64,000 bases of DNA from Lacrimispora sinapis (GCF_043633585.1 NZ_CP141832.1:1302001-1366000); one strand, 5' to 3'; positions 43,591 to 53,092 are shown, counted from the first letter of the stretch. Translations and numbers: made by a program. The notes: a model not told the origin generated them from the sequence alone.

Positions 43591-43780
43591 TTGAGCCGGT
43601 AAAATAGCTGTGCTAAGATTGATGAAAGTATAGAGTCTGAAAATGGATCACTTTAAAGCGGGATTGCGGCTTTTGGACTAAGACTTTTTGATATGGCAGA
43701 GCGGTCATTAGATTCGGACACGATCACATATAGTTGTGAGCCTCCTTACTTTATTTATCATTGTGAGGAGGCTTTTTTTA
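43591..43780 (+). ncRNA. Candidate small RNA or leader between chemoreceptor 2 and the YesM gene
   Basis: The 370-bp gap has a plausible promoter (TTGAGC 43591-43596, 17 bp, TAAGAT 43614-43619) and a strong terminator (AGCCTCCT 43739-43746 and AGGAGGCT 43766-43773, then seven T). The transcript would be about 150 nt with no convincing ORF. No known RNA family was recognised. Confidence 0.35.
43739..43780 (+). terminator. Intrinsic terminator in the gap before the YesM gene
   Basis: 8-bp stem AGCCTCCT/AGGAGGCT with a 19-base loop and seven T residues. Confidence 0.75.
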
Positions 43781-43904
43781 ATAATAAGAATGTCAGCATT
43801 GTATTTGCGGCAGAATTCTACTATTATTACAATATAAGGGGAAGATTGGTAAAATTTATGTTTGGCATGAAATAACATAAGAATTTGCGGATTGGGAGTG
43901 GCAT

Positions 43905-45734
43905 ATGGGGAAAAAAAAGCGGTTTATTGGAATATTTACAAAACTTGCAGTAATATTTGCGGTGATCGGTCTGCTCCCCTATCTGCTGATCAGCCGTTTT
44001 TTCTTCTCCACGTTAGTGAACAACGTGGAAGAGGTCATGCTGTCCAATGGGCAGACTACGCTGGATTATTTGGTCAGCTATGTGGATGGAGCGGTAGGGG
44101 AATGGGAGTCTCAGATTACAAAATTGTATATACAGCCGGTCAACGAGGACCGTTATTTATGGGAAGTTTTAAAAAATCCGGATGTATCGGGGGATTACAG
44201 AGATATTTATATCCGGCGCGCACTGTCTAAAATAGATATGGAGACTTATATTACCAGCATACGTTTTTTGGATAACAGCGGGAATGTATATTATATTTCC
44301 GGGGAGGTAGGTAAAATTGCGGACCCTCAGGGGATGAAGCGGTGGAGAGAAGAGGAACTGGAACGGGTAAAAACAGAGCCGGTCAGTCATAATGCTGTCA
44401 TTTCCCCGGTCCATATGGACCGTTATTTTACCAATATCAACACCGGAGTCATCACCATCCGCCGGGATTTTTTTGATATTTCCAGCTTGAGGTCTGTGGA
44501 GGAACGGCTGGGTACCCTGTATCTGGATATCAATGAAAAAATGTTTGAGGATATGATCGGCTCTGTCACTCTGGGAAAGCAGAGCGGATTTTATATCGTG
44601 AATCAGAAGGGAGAAACGATATACAGCAATCAGGAGCGGGAACGGGACGATCTTATGCCGCTTCTGCTGGAACGGGCCTCCACAGAGCGGCAGGGAGTGA
44701 TGGAAACCGACGATTCTTATTACCTATACCGGAAAAACCAGGTGGGTGACTGGATCAGTGTTGTAAAGATCCACAGAAACGATGTGTTGGCCAATGTAGC
44801 GAAGAACGAGCGTTATATCCTGATCGTGCTGACAGTCAGTTCTGTGTTTCTGATGGCCATTTATATTTTGTTTTCCTCAAGAATCAGCATTCCCATCCGA
44901 AGGCTGAAAGACGGAATGGTGAAAATCCAGCAGGGAAACCTAGATACCCGGGTGGAGGTTACCAGCCAGGATGAGATCGGGATTCTGGCGGAAGGCTTCA
45001 ATCAAATGGCAAGCCAGTTGAAGGACTATATCGAAAAAGTATATGGAGCGGAGATCAGTCAGCGGGAGGCAGAGCTGAAAGCCATCAAAAGCCAGATCAA
45101 GCCTCATTATCTTTATAATACTCTGGACGTCATCCGGATGACAGCTGTGACCAATGATGATTTCCAGACGGCGGATATGATAGAAAGTCTTGCCAGACAG
45201 CTCCGGTATTTGATCGGAGAGAGCGGTGACAAGGTGAGTCTCATGGAGGAACTTGCCAATGTAAAGGATTATTTTATGCTCATGAAGATACGGTATGAAG
45301 ACCGCATCCGAATGACCGTATCGGTCCCTGCGTCTTTGTATGATGCCAGCGTATTAAAGCTTTGCCTGCAGCCGATTGTAGAAAATGCAGTAAGCCATGG
45401 GCTGAAAATGAAAAAGGAAGAAGGAACGATCAATGTTTCCGCAAAAGTATTGGAGGGGACCCTGGAGATAACGGTTATGGACAATGGAGTAGGGATCGAA
45501 TCTGCGGAGTTGGAACGGATCCAGAGTCAACTGTCGCAACCGGATGGAATAGGAAGAAAGACCGAGGATTTGGGAGTGGGTCTGTTGAGTGTTCATCAAA
45601 GAATCCGCAAAAATTATGGAATGCAGTATGGAATCCAAATTCTCAGCACCTCGGGGACCGGGACCATTGTGATTGTAACGATGCCATATGAACGAAGGGG
45701 AGATTCAGATGATAAGAGTACTGCTGATAGATGA
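43905..45734 (+). CDS. YesM-type sensor histidine kinase
   Basis: A 609-residue kinase with a first helix (about 11-32), a large extracytoplasmic sensor (about 35-295), a second helix (about 305-325), HAMP (about 326-380; SIPIRRLKDGMVKIQQGNLD), and a LytS/YesM-type catalytic half. The phosphoacceptor His is in IKPHYLYNTLD (about 402), and the ATPase N and G boxes are in LQPIVENAVSHG and DNGVGIE. The start is ATG 43905. It overlaps the response regulator gene by 26 bp. The following gene encodes a membrane-anchored sugar-binding protein, which suggests that ligand is presented to the kinase by that protein (inference). Confidence 0.92.
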   Translation: MGKKKRFIGIFTKLAVIFAVIGLLPYLLISRFFFSTLVNNVEEVMLSNGQTTLDYLVSYVDGAVGEWESQITKLYIQPVNEDRYLWEVLKNPDVSGDYRDIYIRRALSKIDMETYITSIRFLDNSGNVYYISGEVGKIADPQGMKRWREEELERVKTEPVSHNAVISPVHMDRYFTNINTGVITIRRDFFDISSLRSVEERLGTLYLDINEKMFEDMIGSVTLGKQSGFYIVNQKGETIYSNQERERDDLMPLLLERASTERQGVMETDDSYYLYRKNQVGDWISVVKIHRNDVLANVAKNERYILIVLTVSSVFLMAIYILFSSRISIPIRRLKDGMVKIQQGNLDTRVEVTSQDEIGILAEGFNQMASQLKDYIEKVYGAEISQREAELKAIKSQIKPHYLYNTLDVIRMTAVTNDDFQTADMIESLARQLRYLIGESGDKVSLMEELANVKDYFMLMKIRYEDRIRMTVSVPASLYDASVLKLCLQPIVENAVSHGLKMKKEEGTINVSAKVLEGTLEITVMDNGVGIESAELERIQSQLSQPDGIGRKTEDLGVGLLSVHQRIRKNYGMQYGIQILSTSGTGTIVIVTMPYERRGDSDDKSTADR

Positions 45735-47274
45735 TGAAGCCATGATTTTAAAGGGATTGAGAAAGCTGATTGATTGGGAGGCACTGGGAGCCGTTATCAT
45801 CGGTGAAGCAAAGGATGGTAAGGCAGGATTGGAGCTGATTCACAAAGAACAGCCGGATTTGGTCATTTCTGATATTTTTATGCCCAACCTGGATGGGCTT
45901 GCGATGCTCCGGTCGTTAAGAGAAGAATGCAGCAGTGTCCGGGTCGTGTTTTTAAGCGGCTATCAGGAATTTGCCTATGCCAGAGATGCGGTCAAATATG
46001 GGGCATTTGATTATCTGCTGAAGCCTGTGGGCAGAGAAGATCTGGCGGCTGTGGTGGGAAAGGCAGTCCAGGACATCCGGGAACAGGGCAGGTACCGTGT
46101 GCTGAAAAAGGAAGTAAGTCCGGTAGAGCGCCAATTTATGGAGCTTTTGTCTGCCGGAGGAAAACAGGAGGAACTGTTGGAATCAATGGCGCCCCTGTTT
46201 CTTACCGATGGAGGGGCCGTATGTGCGGCTCTCCGCATTTTAAGAAAAAAAGGAATGGCAAACTCGGATGAAAATTTTAATATTCTCAAATTTGAAATCT
46301 ATGACCAGCTGTCCCGGTATCTGGGCGAACAGAAACGGGGCTGTATTCTGAAAAAAGATTTCGGCACCTGTTTCTTTCTTCTATCCGCCCCTGACAACCG
46401 CAAACAGATCCGCAAGCTTGTGGATGAGGCAGTAAAATTCTTAAAGGACCACTATCCCATCGAAATTGTCATCGGGGTGGGGGCCTGGGATTCGGAAGCG
46501 GGGCGGTTAAAGTATCTTTACACAACCGCAAAATTTTCGTTGGAGATGTATTATTTCAATGAGCAAAAGTACATTGATTATGACGAGATCCAGAAGAATT
46601 ATTCCCATTCCCTCGATGAATATGAGGAAAATTTAAGGGAATTAAGAAAAATGATAGTTTCAAATGAGAAAACCGAACAGATCAACCAGCTCATCAAAGA
46701 GACCGTTACACTTTTGGGCAGCATTTATTATGGGAACCGGAGTGCTGTATCCAATGGGTGTATCGTGTTTTCAGAAGAACTGTACCGGATGCTCATTGAT
46801 TGCGGTCTCATTGACAACAGTTACCGGCAGGAGCACGAAGAATTCCTTGACGGACTCCGGAATAAGCCTACCTTTCACGGGCTGAAGGAACTGCTGCTGT
46901 CTTACTTTGACCAGCTTCTTCTTCGGATCAGGCTGTTATCCATGCAAAAAGAAAGCGGGGCTACTGCAAAAATCAAGCAATATATGCAGGAGCATTTCGG
47001 GGACCCTATTACGCTTGATGAGGTAGCGGGGCATATCGGAATGAATCCGGCCTATCTGAGCGCCTTTTTTAAGAAAGAGACCGGACAGAACTTTAAGAGT
47101 TATCTGACAGAATTGCGGATGAAAGAAGCGGTACGGCTGATCCATACCACGGATATGAAAAGCTATGAATTGGCAAAGGCAGTGGGGTACAGAGACGACA
47201 GACAGTTCCGGGAAAAGTTCCGGGAGTTCTATGGGGTGTCTCCCCAGAATTTCAGGAAGCAGAAGGAGAAGTAG
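45709..47274 (+). CDS. YesN-type response regulator with AraC DNA-binding domain
   Basis: About 521 residues: a receiver domain (about 1-120; acidic pair DDEAM, phospho-Asp in VISDIFMPN, Lys in LLKPVGRED), a long middle region, and a C-terminal AraC double helix-turn-helix (about 420-518; LDEVAGHIGMNPAYLSAFFKK). ATG 45709 follows GGGGAG; an in-frame ATG at 45688 is rejected. It probably activates the PTS genes just downstream, 1.4 kb away, and perhaps its own operon. Confidence 0.92.
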   Translation: MIRVLLIDDEAMILKGLRKLIDWEALGAVIIGEAKDGKAGLELIHKEQPDLVISDIFMPNLDGLAMLRSLREECSSVRVVFLSGYQEFAYARDAVKYGAFDYLLKPVGREDLAAVVGKAVQDIREQGRYRVLKKEVSPVERQFMELLSAGGKQEELLESMAPLFLTDGGAVCAALRILRKKGMANSDENFNILKFEIYDQLSRYLGEQKRGCILKKDFGTCFFLLSAPDNRKQIRKLVDEAVKFLKDHYPIEIVIGVGAWDSEAGRLKYLYTTAKFSLEMYYFNEQKYIDYDEIQKNYSHSLDEYEENLRELRKMIVSNEKTEQINQLIKETVTLLGSIYYGNRSAVSNGCIVFSEELYRMLIDCGLIDNSYRQEHEEFLDGLRNKPTFHGLKELLLSYFDQLLLRIRLLSMQKESGATAKIKQYMQEHFGDPITLDEVAGHIGMNPAYLSAFFKKETGQNFKSYLTELRMKEAVRLIHTTDMKSYELAKAVGYRDDRQFREKFREFYGVSPQNFRKQKEK

Positions 47275-47283
47275 CGGGAAAAT

Positions 47284-48600
47284 ATGAACAGAGGTTATCA
47301 AAAAGCGGGTGTGATAGGTTTGGCGGTCCTGATCCTTTGCGTGGTGTTAGGGGCTGCAATCCATAAAAAGCAGAACAGTACCGGTGTGATAAAAAAGCAG
47401 GAGGAAACGGTTATTCTGCCGGTGCTGATTTCCGGGGGAGATGCCTCCTGGGAAAATTCTGTGGAGAATACAGCGCGAACGTTTATGGAGAAAAATCCGG
47501 ATATTCGGGTGGTGGTGAAGGCGGCTGTCAACGCAGAGAGCTTTGATTACCAGCAAAGCCTGAATCTGATGGAGGCGTTAGGTGAATTTCAGGGAATTGT
47601 GGAAATGAGAAATGTGGAATTATATGCCGGACTTGGAAAGCTTGCGCCCCTTCCGCCCGAGCTGGTCAGGCTGGCAGAGCACACCAAAACGGTGGAAGGA
47701 AAGGTGTATTCCATTCCCAGGTTTTACACATGCCAGGGTGTGATTTATAACAAGAAGATTTTTGACCGGTACGGCTTACAGGAACCTTCCACCTATGAGG
47801 AATTTCTTCAGATCTGTAAGACACTGAAGAGACATGGAGTCTATCCTTTAACTGCCGGAATGGGAGATTCCTGGCACTGGGACCTTTTCATCAGCGGATT
47901 ATTTGCCAATGACGTAAAGAAACAGGAGCCTTTGTGGATCGACAAGAGGAATCACGGTCAGGTCCACTGGACCGATGAGGCCCCCATGCAGATGCTCTCA
48001 GATATAAAAGAGATTTTTGATTCAGGGTATGTAGATCATGCATATAAAACAACAACGGACAGTCAGACCGTAGAACGGCTGGTGGAGGAGAAAGCTGCCA
48101 TGCTTTATTCGGGAAATTGGATGTTTTCCCAGATATATAAGGCACAGCCGGATTTTGACATGGGCTGGTTTCCTTTGCCGGCCAGAGAAGGGGATCCCTA
48201 TCTGGAATTAAATGGAAATGTAGAGTGGTCCATTACCAATGAGTATGCAAAAGATCCGAAATCATATGAAGCAGCGGTCCGCTTCCTCACTTATTTTTAT
48301 AGTCCGGAGAATTACCGGGAGGTGCTGTTTGAAATGAACGGAATCTCCGCACTGGCTGAAAAAACAGACAACCCCTTTCTTCCGGTCCAGCAAAAGGCAA
48401 TGAAGTATGCGGCCAAATATGGGGTGATCCAAAATGATGCCATCAGCTCCGGAAAAACGCCGGAAGGTTTTGCATCCCAGATGTATCTTCAAATGACAGA
48501 ACTTGCAGAAGGCAGGAGTTCGGTTCAGGAAACAGCAGAATTTTTAGACAGGTTATGGGATAAAAAGCTGCAGCAGAACAAAGAATATAAAAAACAGTAA
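47284..48600 (+). CDS. Membrane-anchored sugar-binding protein of the YesM/YesN system
   Basis: A 438-residue family 1 solute-binding protein. The N terminus (GVIGLAVLILCVVLGAAI) is an uncleaved-looking membrane helix without a standard lipobox, so it is probably membrane-anchored. It lies 9 bp after the response regulator and is followed by a terminator; there are no permease genes. This makes it a dedicated sensing partner for the YesM kinase rather than a transporter subunit (inference). Confidence 0.87.
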   Translation: MNRGYQKAGVIGLAVLILCVVLGAAIHKKQNSTGVIKKQEETVILPVLISGGDASWENSVENTARTFMEKNPDIRVVVKAAVNAESFDYQQSLNLMEALGEFQGIVEMRNVELYAGLGKLAPLPPELVRLAEHTKTVEGKVYSIPRFYTCQGVIYNKKIFDRYGLQEPSTYEEFLQICKTLKRHGVYPLTAGMGDSWHWDLFISGLFANDVKKQEPLWIDKRNHGQVHWTDEAPMQMLSDIKEIFDSGYVDHAYKTTTDSQTVERLVEEKAAMLYSGNWMFSQIYKAQPDFDMGWFPLPAREGDPYLELNGNVEWSITNEYAKDPKSYEAAVRFLTYFYSPENYREVLFEMNGISALAEKTDNPFLPVQQKAMKYAAKYGVIQNDAISSGKTPEGFASQMYLQMTELAEGRSSVQETAEFLDRLWDKKLQQNKEYKKQ

Positions 48601-48614
48601 AGAATTTGGGAAAA

Positions 48615-48646
48615 GGGGTTGAAAATTTAGATAACCCCGTTTTTTC
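48615..48646 (+). terminator. Intrinsic terminator between the sensor operon and the PTS genes
   Basis: GGGGTT (48615-48620) and AACCCC (48633-48638) followed by GTTTTTT. Only 70 bp separate it from the PTS gene, so it may be a partial or attenuating stop. Confidence 0.6.
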
Positions 48647-48714
48647 TTTGAATGAATTTGAATGTTTTGGTAGGATGGAAACCAAGAGGAAAAGAAAATG
48701 GAGGTAAAAACGAT

Positions 48715-49200
48715 ATGATTACAATGTTAAGAATTGATGACCGTTTAATCCACGGGCAGATCGCAGTGCTCTGGACAAAACAGCTTTCCGTAACCCATAT
48801 TATTGTAGCCAATGACAAAGTAGCAGCCAATGAGATCCAGAAAGCAAGTCTTAAGATGGCAGCTCCGGCTAATTTAAAATGCAATATCATGCCGGTACAG
48901 GATGCCATTGATGTGGTCAATGATCCCCGGGCGAAAGATTTGAAGATACTGGTGATTGTCAATAACACGGAAGATGCCAAGACCATCGCTCTAAAGGCAA
49001 ATGATTTGCAGCTTTTCAATGTGGGAAATTACGGATTGATATCCGAGGATGTCTCCGGTAAAAAGAAGCTGGGAGACACCTTTTATGTGAATGAGGAGGA
49101 CGAAGAGAATTTAAAAGCCATTCTCCAGACAGGTGTTAAATCCATTTATCAATTGGTTCCTACAAAGCCGGAAAAACCGATCAGTGAACTGATTAAGTAA
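48715..49200 (+). CDS. PTS mannose/fructose/sorbose-family IIB component
   Basis: About 161 residues. The phosphorylated His is in RIDDRLIHGQIAVLW near the N terminus, the IIB-Man signature. Start ATG 48715 is 8 bases after GGAGG, while the longer frame to 48652 lacks a site. It transfers phosphate from IIA to the incoming sugar together with IIC and IID. It is followed at 10 bp by IIC. A separate IIA is not encoded in the window, so it must be supplied from elsewhere. Confidence 0.92.
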   Translation: MITMLRIDDRLIHGQIAVLWTKQLSVTHIIVANDKVAANEIQKASLKMAAPANLKCNIMPVQDAIDVVNDPRAKDLKILVIVNNTEDAKTIALKANDLQLFNVGNYGLISEDVSGKKKLGDTFYVNEEDEENLKAILQTGVKSIYQLVPTKPEKPISELIK

Positions 49201-49210
49201 GGAGGAGAAT

Positions 49211-50080
49211 ATGATAGTACAGGCATTATTAGTTGCATGTGTGATGTATTTTGCAAAGTTTTTTGACTGGATCGGACAGATCGGAATCCGTCCGCTGATT
49301 CTGGGGCCTCTTGTGGGTCTGGTGTTAGGGCATCCGGTGGAAGGGGTTCTTCTGGGTGCCAGCCTGGAGCTGGTGTTTATCGGGGCCATCATGATCGGCG
49401 GCTCCGTTCCCCAGGACTATATGTCAGGAGCGATTCTTGGAGCAGCCTTCTCCATTCTTTTGAATGAGGACGCCAGCGTTGCCATCACTCTTGCGGTTCC
49501 CATCTCTCTGGCGGCAACTTTGATTTTCCAGGCAGAAACCATCGTATGGACGGCCCTGGTTCCCATGTATGATAAATTTTTGGAAGAACATGATTTCAAA
49601 AAATATTCCATGCTTCATTACCTTACCTGTTTTATCCATCCGCTGCCATACGCTCTGGTAACGTTCTTAGCGATTGCCTTTGGGACCGGAAGCATCCAGA
49701 CCTTTATCAACGGACTGCCAGAGTGGGTTATGCATGGTTTCTCCATTGCGTCAGGACTTCTTCCAGCACTGGGCTTTGGAATGCTGCTGAAAATGCTGTG
49801 GGACAAATCCGTGGTCTGCTTTTTCTTCATCGGTTTCTTTGCAGTAAAATACATGACTTCATTTATGAATACACTGCTTCCTGCCATTCAGTCCGTAAAA
49901 GGAGGAGAGGGTGCCACAGGTTTTTCCGCCACTTCCATGACTATGCCGATGGCCATTCTTTCCGCTTGTATTGCTGTATTCTATTTCTTTGAGGATTCTG
50001 CACGGAACAAGCAGGCACAGTCCAGGCAAGTGGTGCAGAATGAACCGGCAAAGAGTGAAAAGGAGGATTTCTTCTCATGA
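49211..50080 (+). CDS. PTS mannose/fructose/sorbose-family IIC component
   Basis: A 289-residue membrane protein with the IIC-Man pattern: an N-terminal helix, GIRPLILGPLVGLVLGHP-type, and a membrane core with GGSVPQDYMSGAILGAAF. It forms the sugar channel with IID. The last 4 bp (ATGA) overlap the IID start. A GGAGG site precedes the ATG. Confidence 0.92.
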   Translation: MIVQALLVACVMYFAKFFDWIGQIGIRPLILGPLVGLVLGHPVEGVLLGASLELVFIGAIMIGGSVPQDYMSGAILGAAFSILLNEDASVAITLAVPISLAATLIFQAETIVWTALVPMYDKFLEEHDFKKYSMLHYLTCFIHPLPYALVTFLAIAFGTGSIQTFINGLPEWVMHGFSIASGLLPALGFGMLLKMLWDKSVVCFFFIGFFAVKYMTSFMNTLLPAIQSVKGGEGATGFSATSMTMPMAILSACIAVFYFFEDSARNKQAQSRQVVQNEPAKSEKEDFFS

Positions 50081-50913
50081 GTGAAACAAGAAAAAATAGT
50101 ATATTAGTATTGAACAAAGAAGAAAAAAAGACGATGAAATCCCTGTTCTGGCGTCATATGTGGATCATGCAGGGCATCAACTGGGTCCGGATGCAGGGAA
50201 TTGCCGTGGCATGGATCATGCAGCCCTTTCTGAGAAAGCTGTATAAAAATGACGATCAGTATTGGGCCGCTATGAAACGGCACGCTGTGTTTTTTAATAC
50301 TACTCCTCAGATGGCACCCTTTATCTTAGGACTGACTCTTTCCATGGAAGAAGAAAACGCTAAAAATCCGGAGAAGTTTGATATCGAATCCATCAATGGC
50401 ATTAAGGTCGGTTTAATGGGCCCCTTTGCCGGCATTGGAGATTCCTTCTTTGTAGGAACCTTCCGTATCATTGCAACAGGGCTTGCCTTAGGGTTAAGTC
50501 AGCAGGGAAGTATTCTGGGACCTATCATTTTTCTGGTTGCGTACAACATTCCGTCGGTTATATTCCGCTGGTTTGGAGGTATCCTGGGATATAAGCTGGG
50601 CGGGAACTATATTGCAAAGGCTACCCAGTCAGGGTTAATCGCTTCCATTACCAAGTCTGCCGCAATCATGGGACTGATGATGATCGGTGTCATGTCCGCC
50701 CAGTCTGTAAACTTCAGCTTTGCAATCAGTCCAACCATTGGCGGACAGGTGTTAAATGTTCAAAGTTATCTGGATCAGATTTTATTAGGACTGATTCCGG
50801 TACTCAGTGTTCTTGGATGTTATAAGCTCTTAAAGAAAGGGGCCAATCCTCTCTATATCATCTGCGGAATCCTGGTGGTGTCCTTTGTTCTGGCATTTTT
50901 TGGTATTGCATAA
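50077..50913 (+). CDS. PTS mannose/fructose/sorbose-family IID component
   Basis: A 278-residue membrane protein, the IID partner unique to this PTS family. Conserved blocks are MWIMQGINWVRMQG, FFNTTPQMAPFILGLTLSMEE and GIKVGLMGPFAGIGDSFF. Overlaps IIC by the ATGA junction. It is followed by a hairpin terminator at 50934-50961. The transported sugar is not evident; hexosamines, mannose and fructosamine derivatives are typical for the family. Confidence 0.93.
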   Translation: MSETRKNSILVLNKEEKKTMKSLFWRHMWIMQGINWVRMQGIAVAWIMQPFLRKLYKNDDQYWAAMKRHAVFFNTTPQMAPFILGLTLSMEEENAKNPEKFDIESINGIKVGLMGPFAGIGDSFFVGTFRIIATGLALGLSQQGSILGPIIFLVAYNIPSVIFRWFGGILGYKLGGNYIAKATQSGLIASITKSAAIMGLMMIGVMSAQSVNFSFAISPTIGGQVLNVQSYLDQILLGLIPVLSVLGCYKLLKKGANPLYIICGILVVSFVLAFFGIA

Positions 50914-50933
50914 ATTACGGTTACTTATGAATA

Positions 50934-50968
50934 GGCAATGGAAGAATTGGATTCCATTGCCTGTGTTT
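50934..50968 (+). terminator. Intrinsic terminator after the PTS operon
   Basis: GGCAATGGAA (50934-50943) and TTCCATTGCC (50952-50961), followed by TGTGTTTTATC. Confidence 0.65.
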
Positions 50969-50993
50969 TATCTTTATTTGAAGGAGGATAATT

Positions 50994-51833
50994 ATGCAGA
51001 AAGAAAAATTGAAACTTGGACTCATCCAGACCAAACAGAATAGAAACTATGATTTTCATGATACAGAACCTATGGAAACCATAGAAGAGGCATTGGAAAA
51101 CCAGAAAGCTATGATCGAACAGACCACCCGGCTCATGGAAGAGGCAGGCAGACAGGGCTGTAAACTGATCGTGACCCCGGAAGCAGTTAATTTTCCGGGA
51201 TTAAAACGTTTTCACGGGGGAAATCTTCCGGATATGGTTCCGGATGAAAGGGACCCGCTCTGGGACCGGTGGGGAAAAATTGCAGAGCAATACGGAGCCT
51301 ATGTTGTGGCTGGTGCTTACAATAAGCGAAACGGGGAAAGCGGCAGTTGCCCCTGCTTTAACAGTGCGTTCATCTATGCTCCGGATGGCCATAGGATTCA
51401 TGTCTATGATAAGGTTCATGCAGGAAGAGACGAAAGCATAGAGCCGGGAGATCATTTTTTTGTATGGGACACTCCTTTTGGCACCATCGGTGTTTGCATA
51501 TGCTGGGATATGCAGTTTCCGGAAACTGCAAGGACTCTGGCTTTGATGGGGGCAGAGCTGATTGTGGTCCCCACCTGGGGGTGGGAGCATCTTTACGCTC
51601 AGGCCAGGGCTTATGAAAACGGGATATTTGTGGCTGCCGCCATGGGGATTCCCTATGAGAAGCCAATCAGCGGAGTGCGCAGTCCCAGCCAGGTCATCGG
51701 GCCAAACGGTGCGGTGCTGGCGGAAGCTTCCCGTGATCAGGCAGAGGTTCTGGTCTGTGAAATCAGTCTGGAGGAATGCAAAAGCTTCCGGGAGATACGG
51801 CTGGGAGACCGAAGACCGAAGCTTTATCTGTGA
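50994..51833 (+). CDS. Nitrilase-superfamily carbon-nitrogen hydrolase
   Basis: A 279-residue cytoplasmic protein with the family's catalytic Glu-Lys-Cys: Glu in VTPEAVNF (about 63), Lys in VYDKVHAG (about 140) and Cys in CICWDMQFPE (about 165). These enzymes hydrolyse amides, carbamoyl compounds or nitriles. AAGGAGG lies 7 bases before the ATG. It has its own terminator, so it is a single-gene unit next to the nitronate monooxygenase-like gene. The exact substrate is not evident. Confidence 0.88.
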   Translation: MQKEKLKLGLIQTKQNRNYDFHDTEPMETIEEALENQKAMIEQTTRLMEEAGRQGCKLIVTPEAVNFPGLKRFHGGNLPDMVPDERDPLWDRWGKIAEQYGAYVVAGAYNKRNGESGSCPCFNSAFIYAPDGHRIHVYDKVHAGRDESIEPGDHFFVWDTPFGTIGVCICWDMQFPETARTLALMGAELIVVPTWGWEHLYAQARAYENGIFVAAAMGIPYEKPISGVRSPSQVIGPNGAVLAEASRDQAEVLVCEISLEECKSFREIRLGDRRPKLYL

Positions 51834-51893
51834 CCGGATGGAAGAAACGTTGTTGAAAAGGAGAAAGAGACGACTAATAAAACAACAAATGTT

Positions 51894-51925
51894 GGCAGGA
51901 GTGTTGCTTAAACAACACTCCTGCC
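51894..51925 (+). terminator. Intrinsic terminator after the nitrilase-family gene
   Basis: Perfect 13-bp stem (51894-51906 with 51913-51925; GGCAGGAGTGTTG and its complement) with a 6-base loop, followed by an AT-rich stretch that includes TTTTATTTTTT. Confidence 0.7.
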
Positions 51926-52034
51926 ATTCTTTAATGATTTTATTTTTTGCCGTAATTCATTATAATATTCCTATACAGGATTTAAATGTTTATTTATTAA
52001 CAAAATACATTTTCATGTAAAAAGGAGAAAAATA

Positions 52035-53009
52035 ATGTCTGAAAACCGTCTTTGTAAAGCTTTGGGAATTGAAAAACCGATCATTCAAGGGCCGATGGCC
52101 TGGGTTTCCACGGCACCGTTAGTAGCTGCTGTTTCTGAGAGCGGAGGTCTTGGCGTATTAGGGGTAGGCTTTGCTCCATTGGAATTTGTTAAGGAACAGA
52201 TTGCCGCCACAAGAAGCCTGACTAAAAAACCGTTTGCCATCAATGTGATCATGGTTCCGGATTTACTGGATCATATCACCAAGATTGTCTCTCAGGAAAA
52301 ACCGCCTGTCATATATGCGGATACGCTGATAGGGCTTGATTTAGAATTGTCAAAAAAATATTTTTCCATATGGCATGAATTAGGAATTAAAGTTGTTGTA
52401 AAAGCAGGAACCATTCAGGATGCGATAACGGCAGAAAAGGCAGATGCGGATGCGATCGTTGTAAAAGGCTGGGAAGGCGGCGGACATACGACCTATGAAG
52501 CCACCACAGTCCTTGTACCTCAGGCGGTGGATTGCTTAACAAAGCCTGTGGCAGCCTCCGGAGGCATTGCCGACGGCAGAGGAATGGCAGCCGCCATCGC
52601 GCTGGGAGCAGATGGGATCGAGATGGGAACCATTTTCATGTGTGCAGAGGAAGCTGTGGTGCATCCCAATGTAAAAGAAGCCATGATTAAAGCGGGTGAT
52701 ATGGAAACCGTTATAACCGGAACTTGTACGGATGAACCATGCCGGCAGTTAAAGAACAAGCTCTCCGATGAAATGACAGAAATTGAAAATAATTACAGCA
52801 AAAAAGAGGCGGCGGTGAAGCTGAAAGAAGTAGCGGAAAGCTCTCTGAAAAAAGCGATGCTGGAAGGGGACGTTACAGAAAAAGGTGCTGTTATGGCCGG
52901 ACAGATTGTACCTTTGATTAAGGAAGTAAAACGGGTGCAGGATATCATAGATGATGTTTTAAAAGAATACCAATCAACAGTAGAAAAAATAGCAGCGTTT
53001 AAACTTTAA
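52035..53009 (+). CDS. Nitronate monooxygenase / FabK-like FMN protein
   Basis: A 324-residue flavin TIM-barrel protein. The N terminus (LGIEKPIIQGPMAWVSTAPL) and the FMN-phosphate segments GWEGGGHTT and VAASGGIADGRGMAAAIALGADGIEMGT are diagnostic of the 2-nitropropane dioxygenase/enoyl-ACP reductase II family. AAGGAG precedes the ATG by 7 bases. Whether it oxidises nitronates or reduces an enoyl substrate cannot be decided here; it is not next to fatty-acid synthesis genes, which favours a detoxification or redox role. The C-terminal 60 residues are charged and helical. Confidence 0.87.
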   Translation: MSENRLCKALGIEKPIIQGPMAWVSTAPLVAAVSESGGLGVLGVGFAPLEFVKEQIAATRSLTKKPFAINVIMVPDLLDHITKIVSQEKPPVIYADTLIGLDLELSKKYFSIWHELGIKVVVKAGTIQDAITAEKADADAIVVKGWEGGGHTTYEATTVLVPQAVDCLTKPVAASGGIADGRGMAAAIALGADGIEMGTIFMCAEEAVVHPNVKEAMIKAGDMETVITGTCTDEPCRQLKNKLSDEMTEIENNYSKKEAAVKLKEVAESSLKKAMLEGDVTEKGAVMAGQIVPLIKEVKRVQDIIDDVLKEYQSTVEKIAAFKL

Positions 53010-53092
53010 GGTTTTAAAAAGAAAAATGGATCGTGGAGGAGTGACGGAGTTATCTCTTAGTCCCTCCTCCCCTGTATTTGTAAGACATCTGC

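Noticed and set aside
43693..43875. 60-residue ORF in the chemoreceptor/YesM gap
   Set aside because: It runs straight through a strong intrinsic terminator, has no ribosome site, and its composition (FFNNK, YYYYN) reflects an AT-rich non-coding stretch.
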